Origin: Undaria pinnatifida
Lineage: Eukaryota; Sar; Phaeophyceae; Laminariales; Alariaceae
Direction of reading: 5' to 3'
DNA length: 64,000 nt
Assembly (NCBI GenBank): GCA_012845835.1
Contig: JABAKD010000011.1
Location: 9,548,381 to 9,612,380 of the forward strand
In this document: positions 23,131 to 35,584 of the stretch, piece by piece
Position numbering within the stretch: the first letter of the stretch is position 1
Layout: every line of letters starts with the position of its first letter
Made by a program: the position numbers and the translations under genes
Notes under the pieces: model-generated
Database searches by the model: none
What the model was told of the DNA's origin: nothing
Seen by the model: the letters and a program-made list of their open reading frames with translations, nothing else

Positions 23131-23152
23131 TTCGAGGGGGGGGGGGGGGGGG

Positions 23153-24556
23153 GGAGGGGGATACTGGTATTATACCAATAAAATAGTACCTGGTAAGCGT
23201 GTTCCAGTCGTGCCAAGCGATTTCACCGGTATCATACCGGCAATAGGCTCTATTCAACAGGCTCTACAATATTAGTAGCATCGCCGCGCGCGATCGCTCG
23301 TGGTAGCATGCTTAGTATATTTCTGGGGGCGCATTTATAACTTGACTACAATTTTTTTTTCAAGGACGATATCGTACAACCAAAATAGGAACAAAAGCAA
23401 AAAACAGGTAGTGGCTCCAACAACTCGGCCTCGGCGGGGGGGGGGGGTACGTTCAAACAGAAGTGCCCCCGGGGACGCATTTATCACGTTCTCGCTCGTT
23501 TTTTTACCGAAGGGCGACACAACCAAAAAAGGAGGCAAAACATGAAAAAAACTCACCTATATCGTACTCCGGAGTATATTGCAAGTACCAACAACGCAGC
23601 TTGCAAAGATCAGTAAGTACTTGACCCGAAATTCGTCAAACTCACGGCTGACGTCCTCGAAATATTTTTAGACTATATATACCAGTAGTCTATAGGAATT
23701 GCAGCAGCAGTGGATCCAACTCGCCCTATGAGGGGGGGGGGGTGGGGGTAGTTATTGGCACATGTGAAGGAAAAAGAAGGGAAGAGGGGTTGACGACAGA
23801 AAAATATCAGCAATGCGCTGTTCAACCCGAGACGTTCGTTTTTGCTTCGTACGTACAGCTGGTGAGACATCTCGGTATTATCGTACTGCTCTGCTTCTTC
23901 TGCTACTGCTGCACCAACACTGCTGTGTAACCAAGACCAACTACCGGTACCAAATACGCAGGCTGCATATTTTCTGCTGTGTGGCGGTCGTCTGTTGTGG
24001 TTTTCGGCCAAGGTTCGGGCCTGCGCAACCCGCCCATCCCGCGCACCGCGCACATCATATATATCTAGACTACAGTAGTAGTATTAATAGTAGTAGTAGC
24101 AGTAGAAGTAGTAGCTGTTAGATTGAACATGAACCTATACGCGTCATACACCGGCGCTGTATGTATGTACGTACGTACGTACCTGGTATACGATAAACAA
24201 GGGCACTCTCTCGACCCAGGAAATCAACGCTAGCCCGGGGGTCTGGTCGTGTATTAGAATGACGTTGACAAACAGAAACCGGACAGCAGCAGCAGTCGAG
24301 TCCACGCATTTTCATGTTTCACCACACGCAACGTACAGCAGGCCAACAAATACCGGTGCACCCTGGTACTTGGTGCCTCATCTGATACGATGGGATGTTG
24401 CATCAGGCTGCCAATTTGAATCTACTACTACTACCCCTCCTGTATAGTATTACGGGTACAGACAAAAGTAGTGCGAGTACGGGGTCAGCAGCAGCCAAGT
24501 AAAGTAGATCAAGAGTGAGTGTGATACATGAAATAAATATTACCAGGTATACTATT
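23153..24556. other. Intergenic DNA with TAG repeats and TACCTGGTA words
   Basis: No gene is supported. It has a (GTA)n-like stretch at 24,075-24,118, a GTAC run at 24,168-24,181 continuing into TACCTGGTATAC, and TACCTGGTA or TACCAGGTA at 23,187, 24,180 and 24,541. Confidence 0.45.
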
Positions 24557-24665
24557 TTACGGGGGACCATACATAGTAAATAGGACCTACGGTACAGACA
24601 AAAACCAACATATTTCCCTATTTTGACTAACAATATTTGGTCCTATTTACTATGGTCCCCCGTAA
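24557..24665. mobile_element. Short foldback element
   Basis: TTACGGGGGACCAT...AGTAAATAGGACC (24,557-24,587) and its reverse complement GGTCCTATTTACT...CCCCGTAA (24,639-24,665) flank about 50 bases. The left arm has 4 extra bases. No coding sequence is present. It looks like a minimal inverted-repeat element or a recent palindromic duplication. Confidence 0.8.
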
Positions 24666-24860
24666 TACATGAAACACAAACACTGCTGAAAATGAAGCAG
24701 CAGCTGCTGCTGTGTCAACAGCAAAGCAGAGAGAGACATCTTCTTATCCTTTTCTTATTTATTTCTTGCCCACAGATTTCTGATTAGTCAGTTTTGTACC
24801 AGGTATATACACACACTAAACTGTGCTCGTATAATAGGTTGATTTCGAATGAAAAATATT

Positions 24861-25522
24861 GGGGCTGTTCTCGGTCGGGTTACTGGCCATGACCCGACCC
24901 GCGGGTTTGATCAATGTGCGGTTTTCAAATATATCGGGTTGGGTCGGGTACCGGTCAGATGTTGACAACATATTTTTTTTCGCGGGTCGGGTCCTGGGCG
25001 GGTCACCCTGGCTCGCCCGGAGTCTTGGGTCATGGGGGTTGAAATCTCTCGGGTCGGGACGGGGGTCGGGTCGGGTCGGGGGTCGGGTCGGAGGTCGGGT
25101 CGGGTCGGGTCGGGGGTCGGGTCGGGTCGGGTCGGGGGTCGGGCCGGGTCGGGTCGGGGGTCGGGTCGGGTCGGGTCGGGGGTCGGGTCGGGGGTCGGGT
25201 CGGGGTTCGGGTCGGGTCGGGGTTCGGGTCGGGTCGGGCGTCGGGCCGGGTCGGGCGTCGGGTCGCGGGTCCGGTCAGATGTCTTTGTCTTGACAATTAT
25301 TTTTTTTCGCGGGTCTGGTCGGGTCAGCATACCACCCGAGGTTACGGATCATGATCCGACCCGCGGGTCGGGTCATGAGGTTTTCAACACCTCCCGGGTC
25401 GGGTAGGGTCAGGTCGGATAGGGTCGGGTCGGGTCGGGTCGGGTCCGGTCGGATGTTGACAATGTTTTTTTTTCGCGGGCCTTGCGGTTTATTTTAAGAG
25501 ACCCGACCCGTTAACAGCCCTG
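24861..25522. mobile_element. GGGTC-rich element with hAT-like ends
   Basis: The left end GGGGCTGTTCTCGGTCGGGT and the right end (read from outside) CAGGGCTGTTAACGGGTCGG are imperfect inverted repeats. CAGGG ends are common in hAT transposons, which is why I suggest hAT, but no 8-bp target duplication is clear. Inside is a GGGTC/GGGGTC minisatellite (25,040-25,265). Three copies of a module GTTGACAA..TTTTTTTTCGCGGG lie near 24,960, 25,290 and 25,453, and repeated CATGACCCGACCCGCGGG phrases flank it. Long frames on both strands (Gly/Ser/Val or Asp/Pro/Arg) come from the repeat and are not genes. Confidence 0.65.
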
Positions 25523-25599
25523 AGAAGAAAGTACCACAGCAGGTACTTTAACAACAGCAGCAGCTGCAAAAAAGCAGTACCGGCACCTGCGTACGAAAG

Positions 25600-25631
25600 A
25601 GCCAATTGGTATTGGTAACTACCAATTGGCT
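25600..25631. repeat. 12-bp perfect inverted repeat
   Basis: AGCCAATTGGTA, loop TTGGTAAC, TACCAATTGGCT. It is a strong short hairpin. CCAATTGG is itself palindromic. Confidence 0.85.
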
Positions 25632-27471
25632 TTTCTGGGCTAGAGCTAGCACCCCAACGGGTTACATCATACGTATATACCCCGATGTATCAGCAGCAAT
25701 ACAGCAGTTCTTGGAACTGCTGATGTCCTGGTGCTCTGCAGTTGCTGCTGTACTGGTACGTACACTCCTTAGATCCTGATTTTTGCGAAGTAACGTCTCA
25801 ATAAAACTGCAGTCCCATTTTTGTTTCACCGTCAATAAAAAAACACGCACCCGCAACAACCGCCGTGCCATGCAATACCTGCTCCAAAAAGCCTTACTCT
25901 TCCGCCTGGGACAAGAGCGCAGGCGGATGCTCCGGCTTGCTGGAACATTGAACCGAGAGCCGCGATGGCTTGGCGACATGCAAAATATAGCTGCGTTCTC
26001 TCCCACGTGATGCTGACTGTTCGTGCTTTTGGTCTGAAACGGTCATCGATAAACGTGATCTCTCTGAAAATAAACCATCCTTCTTCTGCTGCTTTGCTGT
26101 GTATCTCCGAGGTGGAGGCTCGTTCTTGTGCCTGGTAAAAAGTCGATTCGTATAAGAACATGCAAAGCGCAGTGGCAAAGCGCCAAGGCGGCGGTGGTGG
26201 TCTCGATGTCTGATGTCTGATCCTATGTTTATCCGCGCAAAGCATTCATTCATGTGCAAGTGCTGCCACCGAGTGCGATCGTAGGACTGCTCTGCCCCTC
26301 TCCAGTTTTTCTGCGATCTACGAAAATGAAAAGGGCCCTCCGAATTGCGTGGCTGGGTGCTGCGTTGTTTGTGATGAAGTGATCGAAATCGAAAACTACC
26401 TCTCACACACATGGTCTGCGGTCTGTGCTGCTGCAAATTCAAAACTGCTGTAACTCTAATCAGACAATCCCTGATCCCGATGATCGATCGATCGCACCAT
26501 GTGATACAGCCAGCTGTCCGCCAACTAGCTTTGCCTTGCCCTTTTGCCGCTTGCTTCCCTCCTGCTTCCATCATGGACAAGCTGGCAACAGGGCACCCAA
26601 TAACCATCTCGTCAGAATTTATTTTTCTAGATTTTTCCTGTGCCGCATCATCTCCAGACCCTGGCGTGTGCCCGTTCAAAAGAAGAAAATAAAAACAGAG
26701 TCTACAGCAGCAGCAGCAGCTACAACGCTCTTCAGGCACTCTTATGCTGCCGTAGGCAACGGGGCTTAAGACTCAAGACGCGCAGAGCGCGTTTCATTGA
26801 ATTGGCCTGTTTGTTTTTTCATATCGTAACGCTGCCGCCCAACTGCCCAAAACGAGAAAACGAGAAAAAAATTCAAAATTCTCGCGCGCACGGAAAAGGC
26901 TACCGACGAAAATCCGCCTCGTCGAACCCACCAAAAGCAAGGGAAACCCCGTTTTTTGTTTTTTTTGCTCCTCGCTGATAATTTCCGAGGAGTAAAAAGC
27001 ACACAGGCAACAAACCAATTGCAACAAACAGCTGCAGCGCCCGGTAGCGCTGATACCGTGCGGGGCGAGGCGACCCGTGTAGAGGTATTTTACTAGTAGG
27101 TGCCTCAATCGACGCTAGGGTAGGGCGCCGGCCGATTGCTGCAGAGGCGGTTCGCGCAGCGCAAGCGACTGCGTGCGTTGTGTTTTTGGTCCCTCCCATA
27201 ATTGGCTTTTGTTGGTTACCAAGAACAGAGACACGCACAGGGGAAGCAAACAGGGGAGGAGGAGTTTTTTTTGTGAATCTCGTTGGAGCTCGTGAGGCGA
27301 GGCAGGTCTGCCTGGAGCGACGACATCGCGAGACCACTGCTGCAGCACCACGACGAGGGCGACTATAATTCGGCCAGAACGTGTCCGCTGTGAATTCGTG
27401 CAAGAGGTGGAGCTCGAGCATCGGCATTCGGGGCAGGGAAAGAGAGGATAACACACCGCGAGGGAGGGATT
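25632..27471. other. Upstream region of the Wee1 gene
   Basis: This stretch precedes the kinase ATG and must contain its promoter and 5' leader, but I see no TATA box or other defined element. Minus-strand frames of 281 (26,739-25,894) and 184 codons (27,454-26,900) point away from the kinase gene. Their composition is not clearly protein-like and neither has a known motif, so they are not called as genes. Confidence 0.4.
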
Positions 27472-30400
27472 ATGCCTGCTCGGCGGACGAGCTCGAGGCT
27501 TCGTGCTGGCTTGGGTGCTTCAAGTAGCGCACCAGCTGCCGGAGCAGCAGGGGGAACGGGAGGGTCTGATGGGGAAAGCAGTGGAGGTGGCGGCGGATGC
27601 CCGCCTCTCCCGCCTTCGCCCGGAAAGCGCAAGGCCCGCAGCCCGATCGAGGAGGAGCACGCGAGGCTCACCAATCCCAACCCGGTGAGATGCATGTCTT
27701 TCCAGTCTCCCAAGAAGAAGGCGTTAGGCGGTGGTATCGGGGACAGGTTTAGCGCGCCTTACGACAAGGAGAATGAGCTGCTCTTCGGCGCAGCCGCGTC
27801 CGCCGCCGCTATCGGTGGCATCGGCAGCATGGGCAACAACAGCGGTGGCTTGCTCGCCCCGCCTTTCGGGGACGGAAGCGCAACCACCGCCTTCCGCTTG
27901 TCGGCCTTCAGCGCTTTTTCGCACCACGCGCCTAAGCCTGTGCCGGCACCAGTACCAGCACCAGTAACAACGCCAACATCAGCAGGCGGCGGCGTCGGCG
28001 GCGGTTCGCACGCGGCGCAAAAGGCGGCGGCGGGGGGAACGAGGCGACGGAACCGAGAAGAAAACGTTTCTTCGGCAGTGCGAACAAGGGCACCCCCCAC
28101 CTCCACGACCTCACCTGGCGCTCTGCCGGGATCCTCCAAGGGTTCCGTCCTACCCTTCCTCCTGGCCCCCGTGAGCGTGACGACCTCGCCGGACCTGCGC
28201 CCGAGGTCGACCCCGTCCAGCAGGCGGCTGCGGAGGAGCGGGGGCACCGTGACCAGCGGTAGTGGTGGTGGTGGCAGTGGCCTCGGCCGGAGCCGCCAAT
28301 CCAGCAGCAGCACCAGTAGTAGCACCAGCAGCAACGCCAGCGGTAGGGGAGGCGGCAGCCCTCCGGACGTGGCGTCGGCTGTGCCTTTCAGCATCGGGGA
28401 GAGCCTCCAGCAGCAGCAGCGGCAGCAGAAGCGAGCGGAGGGCGTCGTCGCCGCCCCGGCCAGCACGAGGCAGACCACAACTCCATCGTTTACACCGCGA
28501 AGGGGACGCTCTCGCTCAGCAGCGAGCAATTTCAGCACGGGTATCGGTGACGGTGGTAGCGGAGGGTGGGGGGCAACAGCGGCGGCGGCGGCGGGCCCGT
28601 CGACAGCGGCGGCGGCGGCGGCAGCGGCGGAGGCCGCGGCGAGCAACCCCACGGCGGTAACAGACACCTCCGGCGGAGGCGGCCCCGCCGGCTCCGGCAG
28701 GCGCGCGGTCGGCGGGGCTCGGCTTGGCCCCGGGGGCGGAGGGGGGGGCGACACGATGTCGGAGCCGGATTGCTCACCGCACCGGTCACCTATCTATCGC
28801 CTCACCGAGTCGCTGCAGAAATGGGACGCCGGGAGCAGGTACGCCAGCCCGCCCGAGGCGATGGGGGAGGACTACGACGGCGCCGATGTGAACGATGCTT
28901 CCGCGGATGCTGTCGGTACCGGGGGTACCGGCGGGCGAGGAGGAGGGGCAGGAGTAACTGGAAGAGGAGGAGCAGGAGGGGGGGCGACGAAGGATGTGGG
29001 CGCAAGCTGGAGCGGTCAGGAGCTGCGGCGCACGCTGGAGAAGGAGCGAGCGTCGCAGGGGCGTCGGCGCAGGCACTCGGCGGCCTCAGCGCACGACATG
29101 TACCCGACACGAGGGAGGTTCGGGGACCACTCCCCGATCTCGCCCGCTTCGAGCGTGGCGTCCATAAACCTCGGCCCGTTTGACGCGACCACCCCGGCGA
29201 GCGTGGGCCGCCCGTGGCGCTCGTCACCGAGAAGAGGGAGCGAGAACGGCGGTGGCGGCGGCGGTGGTGGCGCCGGCACAGGCACAGGCTCGGGCATAGG
29301 AAGGCGTAGTAGTGAAAGGGTTAGGGGTGGTGGTGGCGACGACGGCGGTAGTGGCGAAGGACAAGGAGCAGGAGCAGGAGCGGGAGGGGGGTCGGAAGAG
29401 CGTGCCGGGTTGGTGAGGATGGAGGGGTCGTGGTCGGACGATGAGACCGGCCCGTCGGGCGCGGCGATGAAGCTGGCCTTTTCCCCAGGAAAGACCTCTG
29501 ACAATCGAACACCGACCGGGGAAGAGTTGACGCCGGAATCGGCGGGGTCGAGGGCGGGGGCGGGGGCCGGGTCGGGAGTAAGTTTATCGTCGTCCTCGCG
29601 CTGGCACCACCCGTTCTCTCCCGTGAAGAGCCAGCTGCCGAGGGCGGATGATTTGGGGGGGCCCTCGACGCCCTCACTGGGCTCGCTTGCGCTCTCGGCT
29701 AACGGAGACGGTGCCGTGCCGTTGGTAGGGGGCTATCTGGCTGCGTCGCCGGAGCAACACTCCATGCTCTCCGTGCGCGACTTGATGGACCAGGGCACAG
29801 ATGACGAGGACGACGGCCGTGGTAGCGGCGGCGGCGGCGGGGCAGGAGCGGGGGCTACGCTAGTGAGGCGGAGGCATCGACGGCCCCGAACAGAGCTAGC
29901 TCTGCGGACCCTCGAGATGCCCGATACGATGGACGTGACCGTGGTGGAAGGAGTGACGGTGGGGGCGTTGGGGGCGACCGCGCCAACGCCGGCGGCGGGT
30001 AGCGGCGCAACTGCCTCCGGCAAGAAGAGCGCTAGGGAAGGGCGCGGGACCACCCCGAATTCGCTGGTCTCCCCCAAGCTCGTCGGCAAGGAGCTCGAGA
30101 GGGATGGGGCCGACTTCGGAAGCGCCTTCACTACGGGTTGCGCGCGATGGGAAAGCTTGGAGGAAAGCTCCGTACAGCTGGACGGGTCGTCGATTATCTC
30201 CCATGACGCGCCGGGAACGGTGGTAGGCGACGACTCTTGGATCGGAAGTCGCTACAAGGGAAAAGGCAGGGACTGGGGGCAGTCGACGTCGGCGTTTGGG
30301 GTCTTGGCGGCGGACGAGGGGCAGGATGCGACGGCCGCGCTCTCTAGGGAAAACAGCGGACTTAGCGGGGCGGATACGTCTAGCGCGTCCGATGCGTCGA

Positions 30401-33400
30401 CTTCCTTTGCCAAGTCGCGGCCTATCCCTGATCAGGTGAGATTGATGTGTATAGTTTCTTCACCGCGGCTCTCCGCGCATATGCCCGTATTGGTGAAACA
30501 TGTAGGCAAATCGACACCGCAAACGCGACGTGCAGAGAGGAGTGTAGCGGTAGTAAATGCAATAGAACTGCCAACAGGGGTGTAGCGGTACAATTAATAA
30601 CGAGCAAATAAAAATACGGGAATGAACAAACAAATATTAATTGCTGATGTAAATGTACGATATACATCGAAGACTGGCGACAGCGGGAGCGTTTGCCGAG
30701 CTCGTGATCCTGTATGTTCTGGAAAAAGGAGCTCTCTCTGGGGCCGGCGGATATCCGGCATATGTTTATTTGTGATTGTACGGTTGATTGGCAATGGGAA
30801 GTGGCGTTTTTGCTCTTTTGTCGTACACGTTCTGCTGTTTTGTTTTTTTCACGACTTGGTACCATCTGTGCATCTCTGGTCACAGAGACAGCCTCGACAC
30901 TCAGTATTCCCACACTATCATAACGTGCGCCGGCGGCGTCCCTTTGAAAGTATACCACAGCAGCAACTGCGTTGGAAGCGGTCAGTTTTTTTCGTGGCTG
31001 AGAAGGGAAGGAGTGGGGAGGGTTCGGCTTCCGTGATGTGGGACAGATACTGGAAACGGTCTTTTTTTGGAGGGGTTGAGAGTGGGGGGGTCGGGGGATA
31101 GTTCGTCTTCGTGACTTCAGGACAGGTACTACTGCACATCTCCGCGGTGTAGCGCCAATTCTTGACTCCCGTCCCAGCGCCCTTCCTCTCCTGCGTTTCC
31201 AACGCGTCCACGGTATGTAGAACGCGCCTTGACTCCGTATTTTATTCACGTTTCGTTCTGTTTTCCCTCTCCCCAGTCTGCATTCTCCTCGTCTAGGTTA
31301 AGCAAAGGTGGCGCGGGCGCTCCACACTCCCCCCTCGGCAGCAGCGGTGGTGGTAGCGGTGGCGGTCCCGCCCTGGGCCCGGGCCCTCTGTGCTTGACCC
31401 CGCGGAAATCGATCATGCGATGTCCTCCGACCCCCCAGCGAACGCCAACGTGGGACGGCCTCGAGGACAGCCTGTTGCTTGAGGGAGCGGGCAGCGGTGG
31501 GCGAGTTTGCGGTGGCGAGTCGGCGGGGATGAGCAGCCGGCATTCGTTGCGGCAGAGCAGGCTTCTGGCTAGCGGCGGCGCTGCTGGTGTTGGTGCTAGC
31601 GCTGGTGCTGGTGGTGGTGCTAGGACGGGCATGGCGATCGATGCTGGGCTTGCCAACGCTTCTGGCGATCCGTTCAGCGCCTCTATTTTGAGCGCGGCCG
31701 GAGAGGCGGGCTTTGTGAGCAGCCGCGCCGGTAGCGGGAGAGGAGCCGGCGGTCACGATGACGATGGTCGCGGGGGTGTGGACGGCGGCACCGGCGGCCG
31801 AGGCGGGAGAGGCCGGGGAGGGAGAGAGCGGTCAGGCTTCGGTGGCAGCAGCGCAGGCGATATAAGCGGCCGGGGAAACGCCGCCAAATATGCCGCCAGC
31901 CTGGGCGCCGGTGGTGCGGGCGGCGGCGCAGCCTCGGGAGGGGGGGACGACACTCTCGGGTTCAAGCACGACTTCGTGCAGATGGGCCCGATCGGGGAGG
32001 GGGGATTTTCCGTGGTGTGGAAGGTGCGAGCGCGGGGCACTGGGCGGCTGTACGCGATCAAGCGGAGCAAGAGAGAGTTCAGGGGGAGGCGGGACCGGGA
32101 TCGGTGTCTCCTGGAGGCGAGGGCTCTGCAGCGGCTGGGGGAGCACCCGGGAGTGCTGAGGTTTGAGCGCGCGTGGCAGGAGGAGGGACACTTCTGCCTC
32201 CAGACGGAGCTGTGCGAGCTGGGAACCCTCAAGGATTTCCTCGAGAGGGTGAGAGAGGGAGGGACGAGTGAAGGAGGGAGGGAGGGAGGGAGGGAGGGAG
32301 GGAGGGAGGAAGGGAGGGAGGGAGAGAGAGAGGGAGGGAGGGAGGGAGGGAGGGAGGGAGGAAGGGGCGGAGGGAGGGAGGGAGGGAAGGAGGGGCGGAG
32401 GGAGGGTAGTGGTGGCATAAAGAGGAGTGAGGTGGCTTTCGTTTCGTTTTTGTGGTGTGCTAGACAAAATTAGGTGTTTGATGCGCTGCGCGCATGTTTT
32501 GTTGCCTGCTGGCTGTATCGGCTTTCGATCCCAATTGTTTTCGCGTGTGAAGGCTGAGACCCATTGGGTTGTCTTCCTATGCGCGGTCGCAAGCAGATGA
32601 GCACCTTGCTATCAACAGAGCTGAAGTATTGGCTGTTGTCATGTGTTCTTGTTTTGTGCCCTCGAAAGTGATGCAGCATTCTGCCCATTGAAAGAGCCCG
32701 ACCTGTCGGCGTCGAGCGCCAAGCTTTTTCCACGACCACTCAACGTTACTATTGTTTTGGTGACGATCGTTCATATAATCGGTGAATCGCGAATTGCACA
32801 CCCCCTATCCGTCCTCTCTTGTATCCCTCACGCGCCTTCCATTTCCTCCCTATGGTGAAACTCCATTATGCTGCCCTTGCCGTTGCTTGTGCGCCCGGAA
32901 CAACGGAATACAGCTGCCTTCACGGAGGGAAATACCGGAGGCGGCCGTGTGGCAGGTGTTGCAAGACGTTGGGCAGGCGTTGCGGCACGTTCACGCGACG
33001 GGGCTCGTACATCTGGACGTGAAACCGGCGAACCTTCTCATCGGTGACGAAGGTGCGGACCACCACACCTCCCCTTACGCGTGGCTATTTTTTTCTCGCC
33101 GCCCGGATTCGCTTTTTTTGTTGGCGCCCGATTTTTTCGTGGCCTCCATTTTGTTAGTTTTTGCCGCTTTTGGGGGGGCAGGGGGCGGGGGGTGTTTCCA
33201 TTGCTTCGTTTTTTCGGGCGGGTGGACGGAGAGATGGGCGGGCGATCGTGCGAGCGATTTAACGATGAAAACGCTTTGTCTAAGGTAAGGGGCTTTCGTA
33301 TTTAACAAGCTCATGTTTCGGTTGGATGAAATGCCGTAGTCAGGCGGTCTTTCGTTAAACATGAAACGCCTGTGGTGTGACGGTCAGAAACCGCACGGGA

Positions 33401-35580
33401 CAGGAGTGAATGCGGCTTGATTCGTTTGGATCTCCGTTGCCGGCTTTTTACTTGTTGTAGGAGGATGAGGATGCAGAGTGTCGGCACGTTCCTTTGCCCT
33501 GTATTTCTGTATAGCGTGTATGCTGAAAGAAAGCGTGGGCGTGATGTGTGTGGCTCTTGTGCTCGTCTTACCCCTGCCGGAGATTTCTTCTTTTTTGAGT
33601 TGGAGCGTTCTTCCCTTTCGCTTGATGGTTCATTCTTCGCTTACAGCTTGTTTTATTTCCATGGGGGCCTGCTTTTTAGTGTTAGCGCCCCGTTACCGTT
33701 GGGGCCTGGCTTGTCCTTGCCGCGAATGTCGCAGCTTCTGCGGTATCTTTCCTTTTTCATCCTTCTGGACAAGCTTCGCGGTACCTCTTCCCTTCACATT
33801 TTTTGCGACTGTACGCAACTCAACGTACCTCCCTAGCTGATTTTTCCGTAATGTAACCGTCGCTGCTACTGCTACTACTCAACCCGCTCGCTGTTGCTAC
33901 TGCTACTGCTGCTGCTGCTTCGGCGTCCGATCTAACCGTGCCGAAACTACACCCCACGACCCTGTTAAGGTGGGCGGTTGAAGCTGGCGGACTTTGGCAT
34001 GGCTACGGCTTATGGCGAGGGCGTGGACGGCGTCGGTGACGGACAGGAGGGCGACACCTTGTACATGGCCAAGGAGCTTCTCTCTTCGACGGAGCGTCTC
34101 CCGTCGGCAGACATGTTCAGGTGGGTAGCCCATACATGAGAAGGGGTGGGGGCGTGGGAGAGCGTGTTACCTCATTATTTCGTTTTCGTTTCATTATGCT
34201 ACCCCCGTTTTTAAAGTGAACGCGATGATGAACGCGGGTGGTCGGGACGTATCGCACCAGCCGCAGCTGCGCGTTTCAAACTGCGAGCCAGTCGGAATCA
34301 AGGCTCTCTGTGGTAGGACTATCTCAAACTGTCGTTCGTGCTCCGTGGAAATATGATGCTGACTCTGGCTCAAATCACTCTGGCTGTGCTTGCGTGCCGA
34401 CCAAGCCCTGCGCTCTTGTTTGAATCAGTGAAGGTTAACGTTGTCAGTCACGGCCAAAGGTCCTCGCGGAGAGTTCGTCGAGCGTTCGCCGAGCATGCAA
34501 CGCGATGGTGGAAAACGTAGCGTTGGAGACCCCCCCTCGTCCGAACGTCTTTTTTGTGTCGTGTAGTTCGCTGTTTACGCACTTGTTGTTGCTCTCACAT
34601 GCGAGTCACAAGGGAAACTCCAATAAGAATGATTAATGATTGACTAAACCTATGATGACTAAGCCAGTTTCCCACGCGTGCGTGTGTTCCCATCCCTTTT
34701 TTTGTCGGACTGCCACTGCTACCGTGGCCAGCCTCGGCTTGACCGTGTTCGAAGTGGCCACCAGGACGGAGCTACCGGGAGACGGAGAGGACTGGCACGC
34801 CATGAGGGACGGGCGCTCTGTCGGCCTTCCGTCTTCGAGGTCCAAGGATCTGGGCGCCGTCTTGCGCCAGGTGAAGATTCGCTTTTTTTGGAGGGGGGGA
34901 GGAGGGTTATTTTTCTTACGTGAGCGCTCCTCTCGCCCCTCTTTGGTCCGCTCTCCTCTTGGCCCGTTTCACGTACGTTGGTTTGCGACATTTTTTTTTT
35001 CAACATTGGTTTGCGACATAAAGGGAGCTGTCGCCGCCCAATCTCCTTTTCATCTATCGTTCTCGTATCGCTTCTTGTATCTCCATTTTTTTTTGTCGGT
35101 AAAACGTTTGATCATTATCCTTCGCGCAAGAACGATCCGACATATAATCAAAACTGATAGAACAATTGATTGAGCTGTTTTTTTCCCCTTCCGGCCTGTG
35201 TTTCTGCTGTCTATCCGTGTGTCTGTCTGTCTGTCCCTTTGTGTTTTTCGTGGACGTAGTTGATGCACCCTGACCCGAGGCAACGGCCAACCGCAAGCGA
35301 GCTTTGCGACCATCAGCGCGTCGCGAACATCGTCGTCAGCAGCGACGGCACGGGTGGTGGCGGCGGCGGCGGCGAAGGCAGCAGTGGCGGTGGCGGTGGT
35401 GGTGGAGCTGGTGGCGCGGCGGCGGTAACGGTGGCGGGGCACGAGCGAGACGACTACGTGGTGAGCCAAGCGCGGGCCTGGCGAGCGGCAGAGGCGGCCG
35501 CAATGAACCACCCAAGCAGCGGCCTCCGGACTCCAACGGGCGACATGTCGACTCGCTACATCTTTCAGCAGACAGGGTAG
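27472..35580 (+). CDS. wee1-like: Wee1-family protein kinase, six exons, about 1,561 residues
   Basis: Exons: 27,472-30,435; 31,277-32,248; 32,914-33,052; 33,970-34,120; 34,732-34,870; 35,260-35,580 (TAG). All introns are GT-AG and the phases (0,0,1,2,0) join without a break. Residues 1-1,218 are Gly/Ser/Ala-rich and probably disordered, with SPGKRKARSP (49-58) and QSPKKKA (78-84), which look like basic nuclear-localisation and proline-directed phosphorylation sites. The kinase domain spans about 1,219-1,480: glycine loop GEGGFSVVWK (1,228), lysine K1250 in YAIK, C-helix E1268, catalytic loop HLDVKPAN (D1347), DFG (D1366), EGDTLYMAKELL (1,385-1,396), DMFSLGLTVFE and HPDPRQRP. The EGD-x2-YMA-E segment and HLDVKP are Wee1 hallmarks. 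Known role: phosphorylation of the inhibitory tyrosine of cyclin-dependent kinases to delay mitosis. The ATG is the first in frame. The unusually long N-terminus and exact splice sites need transcript support. Myt1-like is the main alternative, though no membrane segment follows the kinase domain. Confidence 0.9.
30436..31276 (+). other. Wee1 intron 1 (841 bp)
   Basis: The donor is GATCAG|GTGAGA and the acceptor CTCTCCCCAG|TCTGC, phase 0. No coding frame inside resembles a protein and no transposon is recognised. Exon 1 could read on past the donor to 30,585, but that tail is not protein-like and the splice restores the low-complexity frame. Confidence 0.75.
32270..32412 (+). repeat. GGGA microsatellite in Wee1 intron 2
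   Basis: About 140 bp of (GGGA)n with a few interruptions begins 20 bases after the donor GAGAGG|GTGAGAG. It keeps open frames on both strands (Gly/Arg/Glu-rich on plus, Pro/Ser-rich on minus) that are artefacts. Purine tracts next to a donor may influence its use. Confidence 0.95.
33053..33969 (+). other. Wee1 intron 3 (917 bp)
   Basis: The donor GACGAAG|GTGCGG (phase 1) and acceptor CTGTTAAG|GTGGG join to give GDEGGRLKLADFG, the expected lead-in to the DFG motif. The phase and family alignment fix this acceptor over the nearby GTTGAAG. The intron holds T-rich sequence and a TGC/TAC triplet repeat near 33,863-33,920. Confidence 0.75.
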
Positions 35581-35584
35581 CGCG

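Noticed and set aside
25030-25406. Gly/Ser/Val and Asp/Pro/Arg repeat proteins
   Set aside because: Translation of the GGGTC minisatellite on both strands.
25894-26739. 281-codon frame on minus upstream of Wee1
   Set aside because: Mixed composition, Cys run at the start, no domain, no splice signals. Kept only as a remark in the upstream-region entry.
27759-28754. 331-codon minus-strand frame opposite Wee1 exon 1
   Set aside because: Low-complexity complement of Gly/Ala/Ser codons. The plus strand is in frame with the kinase.
31246-32467. Ser/Pro-rich proteins antisense to the Wee1 exon 2 and intron 2
   Set aside because: They are shadows of GC-rich coding sequence and of the GGGA tract. 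The plus strand has clear kinase coding.
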